From NCBI GenBank assembly GCA_028671895.1, contig CM053801.1:38568836-38632835 (forward strand): a stretch of 64,000 bases of DNA. The letters are read 5' to 3'. The position numbers were made by a program, and so were the translations under genes. This document shows positions 10,787 to 20,582 of this stretch, one piece after another. How positions within the stretch are numbered: position 1 is the first letter of the stretch; every line of letters begins with the position of its first letter. A model generated the notes under the pieces. The model was not told where the DNA came from, made no database searches, and saw only the letters and a list, made by a program, of their open reading frames with translations. The DNA comes from Oenanthe sinensis (Eukaryota > Streptophyta > Magnoliopsida > Apiales > Apiaceae).

Positions 10787-10790
<4 letters not shown>
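9537..10790 (+). repeat. A1 3' LTR
   Basis: 1,254 bp, beginning TGAAAGGCATAGG right after the PPT and ending TTGGACCTAACA. Same boundaries as both A2 LTRs (1,258 and 1,260 bp). It holds the CAGATCGAGATCGAGAT array (10098-10335), a TATA box TATAAAA at 10474-10480, and a C-rich run near the 3' end. Several substitutions separate it from the A2 LTRs. Confidence 0.95.
10098..10335 (+). repeat. CAGATCGAGAT array in A1 LTR (U3)
   Basis: Short-period array of AGATCGAGATCGAGAT units spaced by TTCATAG, TCTCCC or TTTCAC, about 140 bases before the TATA box. It is rich in CG and in TCGA palindromes. The unit type is specific to family A and recurs upstream of its ORF3. Confidence 0.9.

Positions 10791-10852
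<62 letters not shown>
10791..10852. repeat. (TA)n microsatellite
   Basis: About 31 uninterrupted TA dinucleotides directly next to the A1 LTR end. A shorter (TA)n lies at 10899-10926. A1 appears to have inserted into, or next to, the TA tract; the tract may also have expanded afterwards. Confidence 0.95.
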
Positions 10853-10857
<5 letters not shown>

Positions 10858-11483
10858 GTCATACCGAGCTACTGCCGACATAAAGTCATACCGAGACTTT
10901 TTATATATATATATATATATATATATAATAAGTCATACCGAATTTTCTTTGATCAAAAGGTCATGTTGGAGTGATTTTTTATTTAATTAAAAAGTCATAC
11001 CAATTTTTTAATTAATATAATAAGTCATACCGAGAGAAATAAGTCTTGCCCAGTGTTTTATAAGTCATACAAGTGTTATAAAAGGTCATACAGACTTTAT
11101 TTCTCTAAATTAAGTCATATTGAAAAAGGTCATACTAGCCTTTTTCCAACCTCTATAAATATGAGGAGTTTGCTTCATTTGTTAGAGTTAGAAAATCAGT
11201 TCAAATTCAGAAATTTGTCTGCATTGTAATATTCACAGATTTCTGTGCAAGTTTGAATATAATTGATTAAACTCGAACACTTCATGTCGAATTCGTTCTA
11301 GATTAATATATCAGTTATAAAATCTAATCTTTATATTAATTGTGTAATACTAATCAAGTTAAAATTATATCTTTCACTTGAACAGTATTTCATTATAATT
11401 AATATTTCGCGAGTAATTAAAATAATATTTTTAATCCAATTATTCTGCGATTAATTTTCAGATATTGTATTCAGGGACCAACA
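10853..11483 (+). mobile_element. Element E: 3' part of a sirevirus-like LTR
   Basis: Carries an array of AAGTCATACCGAG-like units (10853-11140), then a TATA box TATAAATA at 11154-11161, and ends GGGACCAACA at 11483. The last 150 bases resemble the end of the B LTR in order and wording: CTTGAAC..GT.TTTC, an ATTATTTCG-like block, then TTGTATTCA. I read it as the right part of an LTR of another family; its left part is absent or lies beyond A1. No PBS follows it, so it is a 3' or solo LTR. Confidence 0.6.
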
Positions 11484-14400
11484 GTATTCGTATAATTGGG
11501 ATTTAATTTGACGCTACGATTTAAGCTAGGTGATCAGCCAACGCATTAACTCCGGGTCACCACGCAGAGTGACTCCACCTTTCAAACAATTGCGGATATC
11601 CTTGGCACGCTTTGGCCGTTAGCATTGAGCTAAATTACTTCACAGACCGGCGTCTCGGTCTAAAATATTTTTAATAATCCCATAACTTTCAAATCGTAAT
11701 ATAATATTCAGTTTTAGCAAAATCTCAATCTTTACGATATAATTGATACAGTAAATAAACTTGAACTGAATAAGGATATGAAAAGATCTTTCAGAATACT
11801 TGTAAAACAATTTCATCATGATTATTGTTCGTAAAATCATGGTATAAAACTGTATTCAAAATCAGGGTTCAGCATAGGTATTATATAGAATTGGATATAA
11901 TATGGAACTGGAAAGATAACAGGATATCAAGAGGGAAAAGGAACACTTGCCTTAATCTGAAGGGATGTCTGACTAACTCTCGAAATAATCTTTGTGCGTC
12001 CTAACAACCGGGTCCTGGTCCACTCTTTTTACTCGTTCCTAATCATAAATTATACGTATAAGTCACTCTCTTATTCGATGAATAATTTAATAATAATATA
12101 CTCATAGTCACATAAACACGTAATCACTTAGTACTCAATGCACAAAATTTTATTATCAAATCATACTAATAAATTAATATAAAGCTCGGATTAGAAATCT
12201 AATTATACCAGTAATTTTGGAAAATTATTTATAATAACTTTCGTTTTAAACACGTAAGCAAATTTTTTACTTAAACCTCTCAAATAATTATAACACAATA
12301 TTTAATAATAAAAACCAATCACAATAAGCCACATCATCAAATACTACTCAATCACACACTACTATACTATTCTCAACCAATAGCTATCTATACAAGGATG
12401 ATGTGCCGTTAACATTTTAAAGATCGTTAGTTTTGGAAAAATTTTGGCAGCATCTCCTTTGTATATCGAGCTATCCGTCGGAATACAACCGACACAACCA
12501 AACATCAATGTCATTCATACACCATTATACAATCATATTTTGCACCAAATCCATATCAAACAAGCAATAGCTACAAACATTATATAATACTATTGCCATT
12601 CAAAAATGACTGAAACAATCCAGTACCAACTGCTTATTTATATAGTCAATTCAATTCTTAACTCAACTCTAAATCATAACAACCCATGACCACTTAATTT
12701 ATAAAATTTAAAACTCACATTGGCAATTATTGTATGAATTTCGAATATAGAATACATATATATATTCGAAAATTTGGCCATCATGTAATATCATAATTCG
12801 ACCATTTTCAATAACCAAGCAATTCAGTTTTCCAACTCCATCAGTCACTTAAATTATGTATAACTATCTACCAAGTTTTGCTAACTCAAACTAATCATTC
12901 ATGTATAATTTCTACTTCGAGCATAATATATACATATGTACATCATTCGAAAATTTGCAATACATATAATTAATTCATAATTTAATCACAACCATACATG
13001 TACTCCTCTTATAATTATCAAGTAATCAAGCCCTTGCAATTACATACTCGATTTATATGATTACACACAAACACGCATACTTGTGCCATTAATCAATCGG
13101 AAAAATCGAACCATGGTCGGAAAATTATAAACCTAGCCGGAAAATCTAAAAATCTTAACATATAAGAGTCATGGCATCATAATTTCTTCCATTTACATCA
13201 TCTATAACTTGAATATGCTCGGCAAAATGGCAAAATGCACAACCCAAGTGAACATTGATCGAAAAGATGAGAATCATTACATGCAATTCAATCGACCAGT
13301 TTTAAACAAAAGAGTATGCTATTTTCGGCTCAATTTCATCATTGCCGAGGTCACCAACTCACCGAGTTCATCGTTGGTGACTCGGTTCCGGTGGAGTGCC
13401 GGAATTTGCTCCGGTTTCTCAACACCAGCCCCATTTCATATTTTTAAACACAAGTCAAGGCATAATCGAGGGTCAAGAACAAAGATTCATCATTAACAAA
13501 GCTTGCATGCAACCATTACATCGATATATATACACACGGCAGTCATATATATATATATATATATATACATAACTTCAATCAAGTAACACTACTAGAAGCT
13601 AGTTATCACAATTTATAAAGATAATCGGACTCAACACACACACACACACGTAGCAGGGTGAGGAGGAAAAATCGCAGCAAGAGAGAGAGAGAAGTGACCT
13701 GATGTCAAAAATACAGAGCAAGGAAGAAGAAGTGGGCGGTGGGTGGTGTTTATAAAAGACAGGGGCAATCTTGTACTTTCACAATGCTGATTTTTTCTAA
13801 TTTAAAGCAATTAAAAATCGAATTTTGAGAGATACAGGGTACAAAAATAATTTTTATATTTTTAAAATGAAGAACATGAATTTAGAAGCTCACCCATATT
13901 TTTTAAATATTTTTCTGATGAATAAATAATTAACTAAAAAACTTTGAAGTTTTAGCACAAAAATAGAAAATAAGAGTAGGAAAATCATAAAAATAATTTT
14001 TGGGCTCAAATAAAATATACTTTTATTTTTCAAAAGTCCTAGAATATATAAGGAACATTTTGGAAAAGATTTCATGATTTTTGGACATTCCAATAATTAA
14101 ATATGGAATTTAGAAGAGAAATATTTTCAGGATAAAATAGGTTTGAGAAACTCATATAAAAATATTGAGACTGAATTAAATAACACCACTATTTTTAGAA
14201 AGTCTTTAAAATCACATAGAAGTTACATATAACATTTCATAATTATTGGACACACCAATAATTTTATAAAAATCAAACAGTTACTCAATTAAGTATTTAA
14301 TCGATGCACGTAGTTTCACAAATACACATGTAAACATATAATTGACTTTCTAACAGTTAAACATAGTTGACTTGGTCAACTAGAACACATAATTAATATA

Positions 14401-14484
14401 ATCACATTTTATAATATATTCGTCGCACTCGTTAAACGTAACTAATCGGGACTAAAATATTATTAAAATTATCGGTTTATTACA
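11484..14484 (-). mobile_element. Long LTR-like sequence, minus orientation (probable Ty3/gypsy LTR)
   Basis: Read on the minus strand it begins TGTAATAAACCGATAATTTT at 14484. About 730 bases on there is a TATA box (TTTTATAAACACC, around 13748-13760), followed by a pyrimidine-rich leader-like stretch and several kilobases of AT-rich DNA, ending in a conserved-looking block with CCACGCAGAGTGACTCCACC (plus strand, about 11560-11580). No long ORF on either strand. Length, TATA position and the TGTAAT start fit a long gypsy/chromovirus LTR, but there is no second copy to prove it. It ends where degraded gag of C begins. The alternative is an unclassified repeat. Confidence 0.4.
13636..13650. repeat. 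(CA)n and nearby GA-rich simple repeats
   Basis: A short CA run followed by GAGAGAGAGAGA (13681-13692); (TA)n also at 13541-13567. On the minus strand this is the leader-like part of the LTR-like sequence. Confidence 0.8.
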
Positions 14485-16417
14485 CTTATCCAAGGAATGG
14501 AAATCAATGATTGTTTCTATAAGAAAATCTTCTAACTTTAAAGAATATACTCTTGACAAGCTGTATGGAATCTTGAAAACCTATGAGTTGGAACTACAAC
14601 AAGATGAGGAGATTGAGAAAAGTCAGAAGAAGGAAAACTTTGTTGCCTTGGTGGTCAAGGATAAGCAAGTTGCAGAACCCTGTGAAGATGTTGTCATTAA
14701 AGAAGGGAAGAAGAAAAGTTATAGAAAGGCTACAAGTGGCATTAGATATGATGAATCTTCAACTAGCAAAATAAAAGAAATAGTTAAAGATGATGAGTCA
14801 TATACTAAGGATGAAATAGATGAGCATTTGGTTTTTCTATCAAGGAAATTTTCAAAACTCAAATTCAAGAGGAATCATATGCAAATGCCTGGATCTCAGT
14901 TAAAGAGAGATAATCAACAAGGCAAAAATCTTGTTGACATGACTCAATTCAAATGCTTTAACTGTGAATTGGCTGGTCATTTTTCTAATGAATGCAGAAA
15001 GCCAGAAATATAGGGAAATCAAAGTTCAGTGATGGTATTGACTATAAAAAGAAGTACTTTGATTTGTTCAAACAAAAAGAAAAGGCTTTTTGTGACAAAA
15101 GAAAAGGAATGGGCTGCTGAGGATGTTTATGAAGAAGAGGAATACATCAACCTTACACTAATGGCCAATCATGATGACCAAGAAGCTAGTTCTTCTAGCA
15201 ATCAGGTAATCTCTACAAATCTATCTGATTTATCCAAGGATGAATGCAATATTACCATTACTGAAATGTCTAATGAATTGTATAATTTGCATGTCACTCT
15301 CAAGTCTTTAAACAAAGAGAACACTAGGCTCAAGAGTCCTTAGAATCTCTTACTGAAAGAAATATTCATCTAGATAGTGACCTAGTGCAAATGGACAGAC
15401 TCAAGGTAGAAAACATAGATGATAAAGATTAATTAGTTGAGTGTAAAAATGAAATAGAAACCTTGAAAGAAAAACTGGAAGAAGAACTAAGAACCATTAA
15501 CAAATGGAACAAGTCAAGTAAAGCCAATAAAAAGATGAATGACATTCATGGAACAAATTTTTTCACCATGTTGTCTGAGACTCTTAAAAAATTAGCCATT
15601 GATGAAAATCAATCCTCGGAAAAGAAGCAATCGATTACTAATCCTGAAACAACTGATAAGGATTATCCATCGATTGATAATGTTATCTCAATAGATAATT
15701 ACCCATCGATTGAGGAATCATCAACTGTTAAACAATATGTTTTAAAAACCAAGCTTAACAGACTTGTTAAATTTGTAAAATAAGGTAGTTCCTCTAAACC
15801 TCAAATCAAAGTTGAAAAGGCAAATATAAGGTTCTTATCTAAAGACCAATTGAAGTAAAGATTAAAAAAGATAAAACTTGATGTTGAGCCTAATAAAAGG
15901 ATGAAAAAATAACAGAAATGGTAAAGTAGGCATAAACAAGCACAATAACTACACACCTGACAAGTATGCTCCTAGAAAAATATGTGCTAAGTGTGGTAGT
16001 AAGAATCACTTATCTGTGCAATGCAAGTCCAATATGCCTGCAACATTCAATGTGCCAGTCATACCTAACATGCACTCTAATTCTGTTTATCCTCAATTAG
16101 TTGATCCCCATGCTATTCATGCTCAATATACATCAATGCCTTATATATTTAATCCATACCTTGCATTTTCTAACATGAATATGCCTACGATGTCCTGGAA
16201 TATGCACAACAATTTTCATGCTCCAAATTTCTCTAACTCTGCAAATATGAATATTCCAAGTATTAGCACTAAGAATCCTGAGGTGAGGAAACCAACACCT
16301 AAGGTTGTAGAGGAAGCAAAACCACCTAAACCAAAGGTACAAAAGTTGGAAACCAAGCCAAAGGTAGCAACTAATAAGAAAGGACCCAAGGCAACTTGGG
16401 TACCAAAAACAACTTGA
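14485..16417 (+). pseudogene. gag: Element C gag remnant
   Basis: Begins in the conserved helix KSSNFKEYTLDKLYGILKTYELE. CCHC knuckle 1 is CFNCELAGHFSNEC (about 14953-14994). A coiled-coil-like Lys/Glu-rich middle follows, and knuckle 2 is CAKCGSKNHLSVQC (about 15980-16023). It ends in a WVPKTT-type tail with TGA at 16415-16417. Broken by a stop at 15011-15013, a stop at 15341-15343 and frame changes near 15400-15460 and 15800-16000. Having two knuckles matches family A, not B. Confidence 0.88.
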
Positions 16418-18943
16418 TTGTTTTTGGATGTGTGCAGGGAAAAAGAAGAAATCTTTGGTACATGGACAGTGGGTGTTCAATACATATGACTAGAGATAAA
16501 TCCATTCTCACAAAGTTTGAGGAGAAGGATATCAAAGGATACACCATGGGATATGGCTTGATTTCAAAAGGGAATGTCATTATTGAACCTGTTGCACTAG
16601 TTGATGGCTTAAGTCACAATTTATTAAGCATAAGTCAACTATGTGACAATGGAAATAAAGTTTGCTTCACTACTGAAGCATGCATAATTTCTAACAAGAA
16701 AGATGGAAGCCTAGTTATAACTGGGAATAGAAAAGGAAATGTGTACATAGCTAACTTTAACTCAATAAGTGCAGATTCAATGACTTGTCTTCTCTCTAAG
16801 GCAAGTACAGATGAGAGTTGGCTATTGCATAAGAAATTAGTTCACTTAAATTTCAAAGCCATGAATCAGTTGGTCAAGAAAAATCAAGTGAGAGGTTTAC
16901 CACAAATGGAATTTGTCAAGGATGGACTATGTGATGCTTTTCAGAAAGGAAAACAAAGGAAGGCATCATTCAAGTCAAAATTGAAATCATCGATTGAGAA
17001 TCCGCTTGAGTTATTACACATGGATTAGTTTGGTCCTGTGAACATCATGTCCATTGCAAAGAAGAAGTATGCTCTAGTCATTATTGATGACTTTTCTAGA
17101 TTCTCATGGACTTATTTTCTGCATTCAAAAGATGGTGCAAGTGATCTCATTATCAAGCACATCAGAGAAGTTGAGAAAAATCTTGGATTGGATGTAAAGA
17201 AAATAAGAAGTGACAATGGAACAGAATTTAAGAATTCCACAATGAAGGAGTTCTGTGAATCTAAAGGAATCATACACACCTTCTCTGCACTAAGAACACT
17301 TTAACAAAATGGGGTAGTTGAGAGGAAAAATAGGACATTGATTGAAGCAGCTAGAACTATGTTGGAAGATGCTAAATCACCAACATACTTCTGGGCTGAG
17401 GCAATTAATGCAGCATGCTATATTCAAAACATCCCAGAGTGAATCAAGCTCAAGGAAAGACACCTTATCAATTAATCAAGAAAGACAAAAAGCCAAAAGT
17501 GGGATTTCTTCATGTCTTTGGCTATAAAATGTTATGTTCTAAGAAATCAAGGTGAAAATCTAGGAAAATTTGAGGCCAAGACTGATGAAGCTATATTAGT
17601 TGGGTATGCACTATCAAGCATAGCCTATAGAGTCTACAATCTTAGACTACACATTGTTATACAATCTGTACATGTAGTATTTGATGATAAAAATATTCAA
17701 GGCTTGTTTAATGAAGGAAATCATGACACACTGCATTTTGAGAATGAATCAAATGGTGCAGATGATGATGAAGAAGTAGAAATCATAAATTCACAAGTAC
17801 TCAGAAACCCAATATCAGTTGATGTCACAGCATCAATGGATAATTTATCAGTTGACAGACATTCATCGACTGATAATGCATCAACTGATAAATCTTCAAT
17901 GGATAATCAACACTCTACATCTAGGGTATCCAATTCAGGGGGAGGGTTTCAAGATCAATCCTCAAATTCAAATAAGTTTTAGTACAATACCAATGATCAT
18001 GAAGCCTCATCATCAAGGCAAAATTTGCCTTCACAAAGAAAATGGACAAAAAGCCACCCATTCGAATTAATCATTGAAAATGCAGAAAATGGTGTCAAGA
18101 TAAGACGTGTTACTTAAAATGAGTGCCTGTATAACAGCTTCCTATCATAAGAAGAACCTAAAAGATTTGAAGATTCTCTTAAGGATCCTGATTGGGTTTT
18201 AGCTATGCAAGAGGAACTCAATCAATTTGAAAGGAATAAAGTCTGGAAGCTGGTGCCCAAACCAAAAGATAGATCAGTAATTGGTACAAAATGGGTATTC
18301 AGGAATAAGATGGATGAAACTGGTATTGTGACTAGAAACAAGGTAATGCTTGTGGCAAAGGGCTACTCACAAGAAGAATGAATTGATTTTGATGAGACTT
18401 TTTCACCAGTTGCAAGGCTGGAAGCAATCAAAATCTTTCTAGCTTATACTGCACATGTTAATTTCAAGGTCTACCAGATGGATGTGAAGAATGCATTTTT
18501 GAATGGAGTATTAGAAGAGAAAGTCTATATGGAACAACCTCCTGGTTTTGAAGATCTGAATTTCCCTGACTTTGTCTACTATCTGCTCAAAGCACTCTAT
18601 GGCTTAAAACAAGCACCAAGGGCCTGATATGACACCTTATCTCAGTTTCTTATTGAGAATCACTTCACAAGAGGTACTATTGATAAAACTCTATTTTGTA
18701 GAAATGTTAATGGTTTAATTATTCTTGTCCAAATCTATGTGGATGACATTATATTTGGTTCAACTAATGAGGGACTTTGTAAAAAGTTTGCCAAATTAAT
18801 GCAGAGTAAGTATGAAATGAGCATGATGGGAGAACTTACTTACTTTCTTGGTTTGCAAGTCAAACAAGTTAAGGATGGTATTTTTATAAATCAAACAAAG
18901 TACATTCATGACTTGTTGAAGAAATTTGACTTAAGTGAATGTT
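16396..18943 (+). pseudogene. pol: Element C pol remnant, left part (protease, integrase, RT)
   Basis: Protease motif is MDSGCSIHMT. The integrase zinc domain reads LLHKKLVHLNF, where the first part of the family WLWH motif is altered. In the core, IRSDNGTEFKNS is present. Stops lie at 17026-17028, 17302-17304, 18379-18381 and 18625-18627; the one at 17302 and the TGG-to-TGA at 18625 are C-to-T type changes. RT retains MDVKNAFLNG and YVDDIIFGS. The integrase-RT linker has a PPT-like AGGGGGAG at 17937-17944. B cuts the RT at 18944, and the frame is picked up again at 32187. Confidence 0.9.
18939..18943. repeat. Target-site duplication of element B, left copy (ATGTT)
   Basis: ATGTT directly before the 5' LTR. 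The right copy is 32182-32186. Five bases is the normal copia length, and the C coding frame resumes across it. Confidence 0.95.
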
Positions 18944-20228
18944 TGAAAGGCATATGTTTAGAAGCCTATTTGTTTAGAAAGATGACAACTCAACTCAAAC
19001 ATAGATAATTTGTAAGTAAATATATTATCTGTCACAGGAATCTTCAGCAGATATTATTTGACAAGAAAAAGAAGATCAAAGTCAATCTACAGACTTGAAG
19101 CAGTACTACATTGAAAGAAGCTCAATTTAATTGATCACGCCTCAGTGGAGTATTTAAGTTTGAAGAAGCTCAAGTGTCAGAAGATTTCAATATTGTGTGA
19201 CAACAAATATAGTCAAGTCAGAAGGAGCAGAAGTGAACCATTATAAAAGTCAAGTGAAGAATATTATTTGTTGTGAATCACTCGTGAACCAGACAGTACA
19301 CGGAGTGTTGGCAAAAATACAGAGAAAGTTCTTTTCTACAGAAGAAATGGTCAGCAACAGTCGTGGAGTCAAGACTTTAATTTAATTCTCTATTAATTGA
19401 TTAAATTATTTAGTTAATTTAAATGGTAAATTAATTCAATCAGAATTAATTTATTTCTTAAATTGATTAAGAAATTAATTAATTTAGAATTATTTTAGAA
19501 TGAAGAAGACTTTAATTTAATTCTATTATCAAAAAGATAATTTATTATGTATCATATTTACTTAGATTAATTCAAAAAGAATTAATTTAATGTATAAGAT
19601 ATATAATAAAACAAATAGAATTTGAATTAAAAAGAAAAGGATATACACATTATAATTCAAGCAGGTCGACCAAATTGTTAATTCGGGAAGACATTTGAAA
19701 TGTCTCCCAGAGACTTTTCAAAAGTCTCCCCGAATTTTAGAAAAAGTCTTCCCGACCTAATAAAGTCTCCCCGAGCTTAATAAGTCTTCCATGGCTTCAA
19801 AGGTCTTCCAAAGTGAAAGTCTCCAGAAAAGGAAAGTCTCCCCGAGCCAAAAAGGAAAGTCTCCCCGAGGAGAAAAAGTCTCCCCGAGCAGAAAAAGTCT
19901 CCCAAGCCTGAATTTGCCTATAAATACCAGATTAGATCAGTAGATAACACAATTCTATTAACATTCTATTCGGCTTAAACAAAAATTCAAGAACAGTTAA
20001 TGTCAAAATCTCTCTAGAATTTTAAGAGCTAAATTAGTGAATATTTTCTGATTTAATCTTGTAACACACCTCAAGTTTAATATAAGTATTTTACTTGAAC
20101 TGTGTTTCTTTGATTATTATTTCGTGATAATAATTTAAATTGTTTAATCAAAAATTATCCGAAACAGATTTTAATATTTATTAAAGATTGTATTCAACCC
20201 CCCCTTCTACAATCATTTGGACCTAACA
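18944..20228 (+). repeat. Element B 5' LTR
   Basis: Starts TGAAAGGCATATG and ends TTGGACCTAACA. Contains the GTCTCCCCGAG array (19682-19912), TATA box TATAAATA at 19919-19926 only a few bases after it, and a C-run near the 3' end. An identical small ORF in both LTRs (19197-19385) has no support as a gene. Confidence 0.97.
19682..19912 (+). repeat. GTCTCCCCGAG palindromic array in B 5' LTR
   Basis: About a dozen units of AAGTCTCCCCGAG and variants; GTCTC and GAGAC form short inverted repeats. It begins TTCGGGAAGAC, as does the array upstream of B ORF3. It sits directly before the TATA box. The 3' LTR carries the same array at 31635-31865. Confidence 0.93.
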
Positions 20229-20230
20229 AT

Positions 20231-20242
20231 TGGTATCCGAGC
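20231..20242 (+). promoter_or_regulatory. Element B primer-binding site
   Basis: TGGTATCCGAGC two bases after the 5' LTR. It matches the standard initiator-tRNA-Met PBS (TGGTATCAGAGC, as in A2) except at one base. This is the site where minus-strand DNA synthesis is primed. Confidence 0.85.
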
Positions 20243-20582
20243 CATCTGATTGACATAAAAATCAAGATCCTAATAATTTTAATTTATTAAAAATTTTGAA
20301 ACTTTTAATTTATTAAAAATTTGAAACTTTTAATTTATTAAAAATTCGAAATTTTAATTTATTAAAAATCGAAAATTTTAATTTATTAAAAATTCTAAAA
20401 TTTTTAATTACTTGAAAATTTGAAATCTCTTTAGTTCCTAAAAATTTCACAACTTTTAATTCATTAAAAAAAATTCGAAATTTTTAATTTATTAGAAATT
20501 CGAAAAATTTTAATTTCTTAAAAATTCGAAAATTTTTAATTCCTAAAAATCTCAAATCTTTTTAATCTTCCATTATTTTAAT
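20243..20582 (+). repeat. Element B 5' leader with AT-rich tandem repeats
   Basis: 340-base untranslated leader. From about 20270 to 20570 it consists of about eleven imperfect copies of a 20-27 base unit like TTTTAATTTATTAAAAATTC. No gene. Such repeats may affect RNA structure or packaging, but nothing here shows it. Confidence 0.85.

Larger units (their letters stand above)
1..10790 (+). mobile_element. Element A1: sirevirus-type Ty1/copia retrotransposon, 5' end outside window
   Basis: A copia element with gag, protease, integrase, RT and RNase H in that order, then a long third ORF, a polypurine tract and a 3' LTR. It matches element A2 (35018-49346) almost base for base; window base 1 corresponds to about 38762 in A2. 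Roughly the first 3.7 kb (5' LTR, PBS, first two thirds of gag) should therefore lie left of the window. It is defective: a one-base insertion in integrase near 1616-1619, a TAG at 2326-2328, a TAA in ORF3 at 6684-6686 and a one-base deletion near 7554, all judged against A2. Its right end abuts a (TA)n tract, so no target-site duplication can be read. Confidence 0.95.
14485..18943 (+). mobile_element. Element C, left piece: decayed sirevirus (gag to RT)
   Basis: Old copia element without its 5' LTR, PBS or first half of gag. The piece runs from mid-gag to the RT YVDD region, where element B interrupts it. The duplication ATGTT (18939-18943 and 32182-32186) marks the insertion, and RT/RNase H homology continues at 32182. 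Many stops and some frameshifts. It is A/T-richer in codon use than A or B. Its own repeat motif (CATCGATGGATA/TCAACTGATA) appears inside coding parts. Confidence 0.92.

Noticed and set aside
10630..10881. Minus-strand ORF with long Tyr-Ile runs
   Set aside because: Translation of (TA)n.
19197..19385. 62-codon ORF identical in both B LTRs (also 31150-31338)
   Set aside because: Identity follows from LTR identity; alone, without homologues visible in other families' LTRs.
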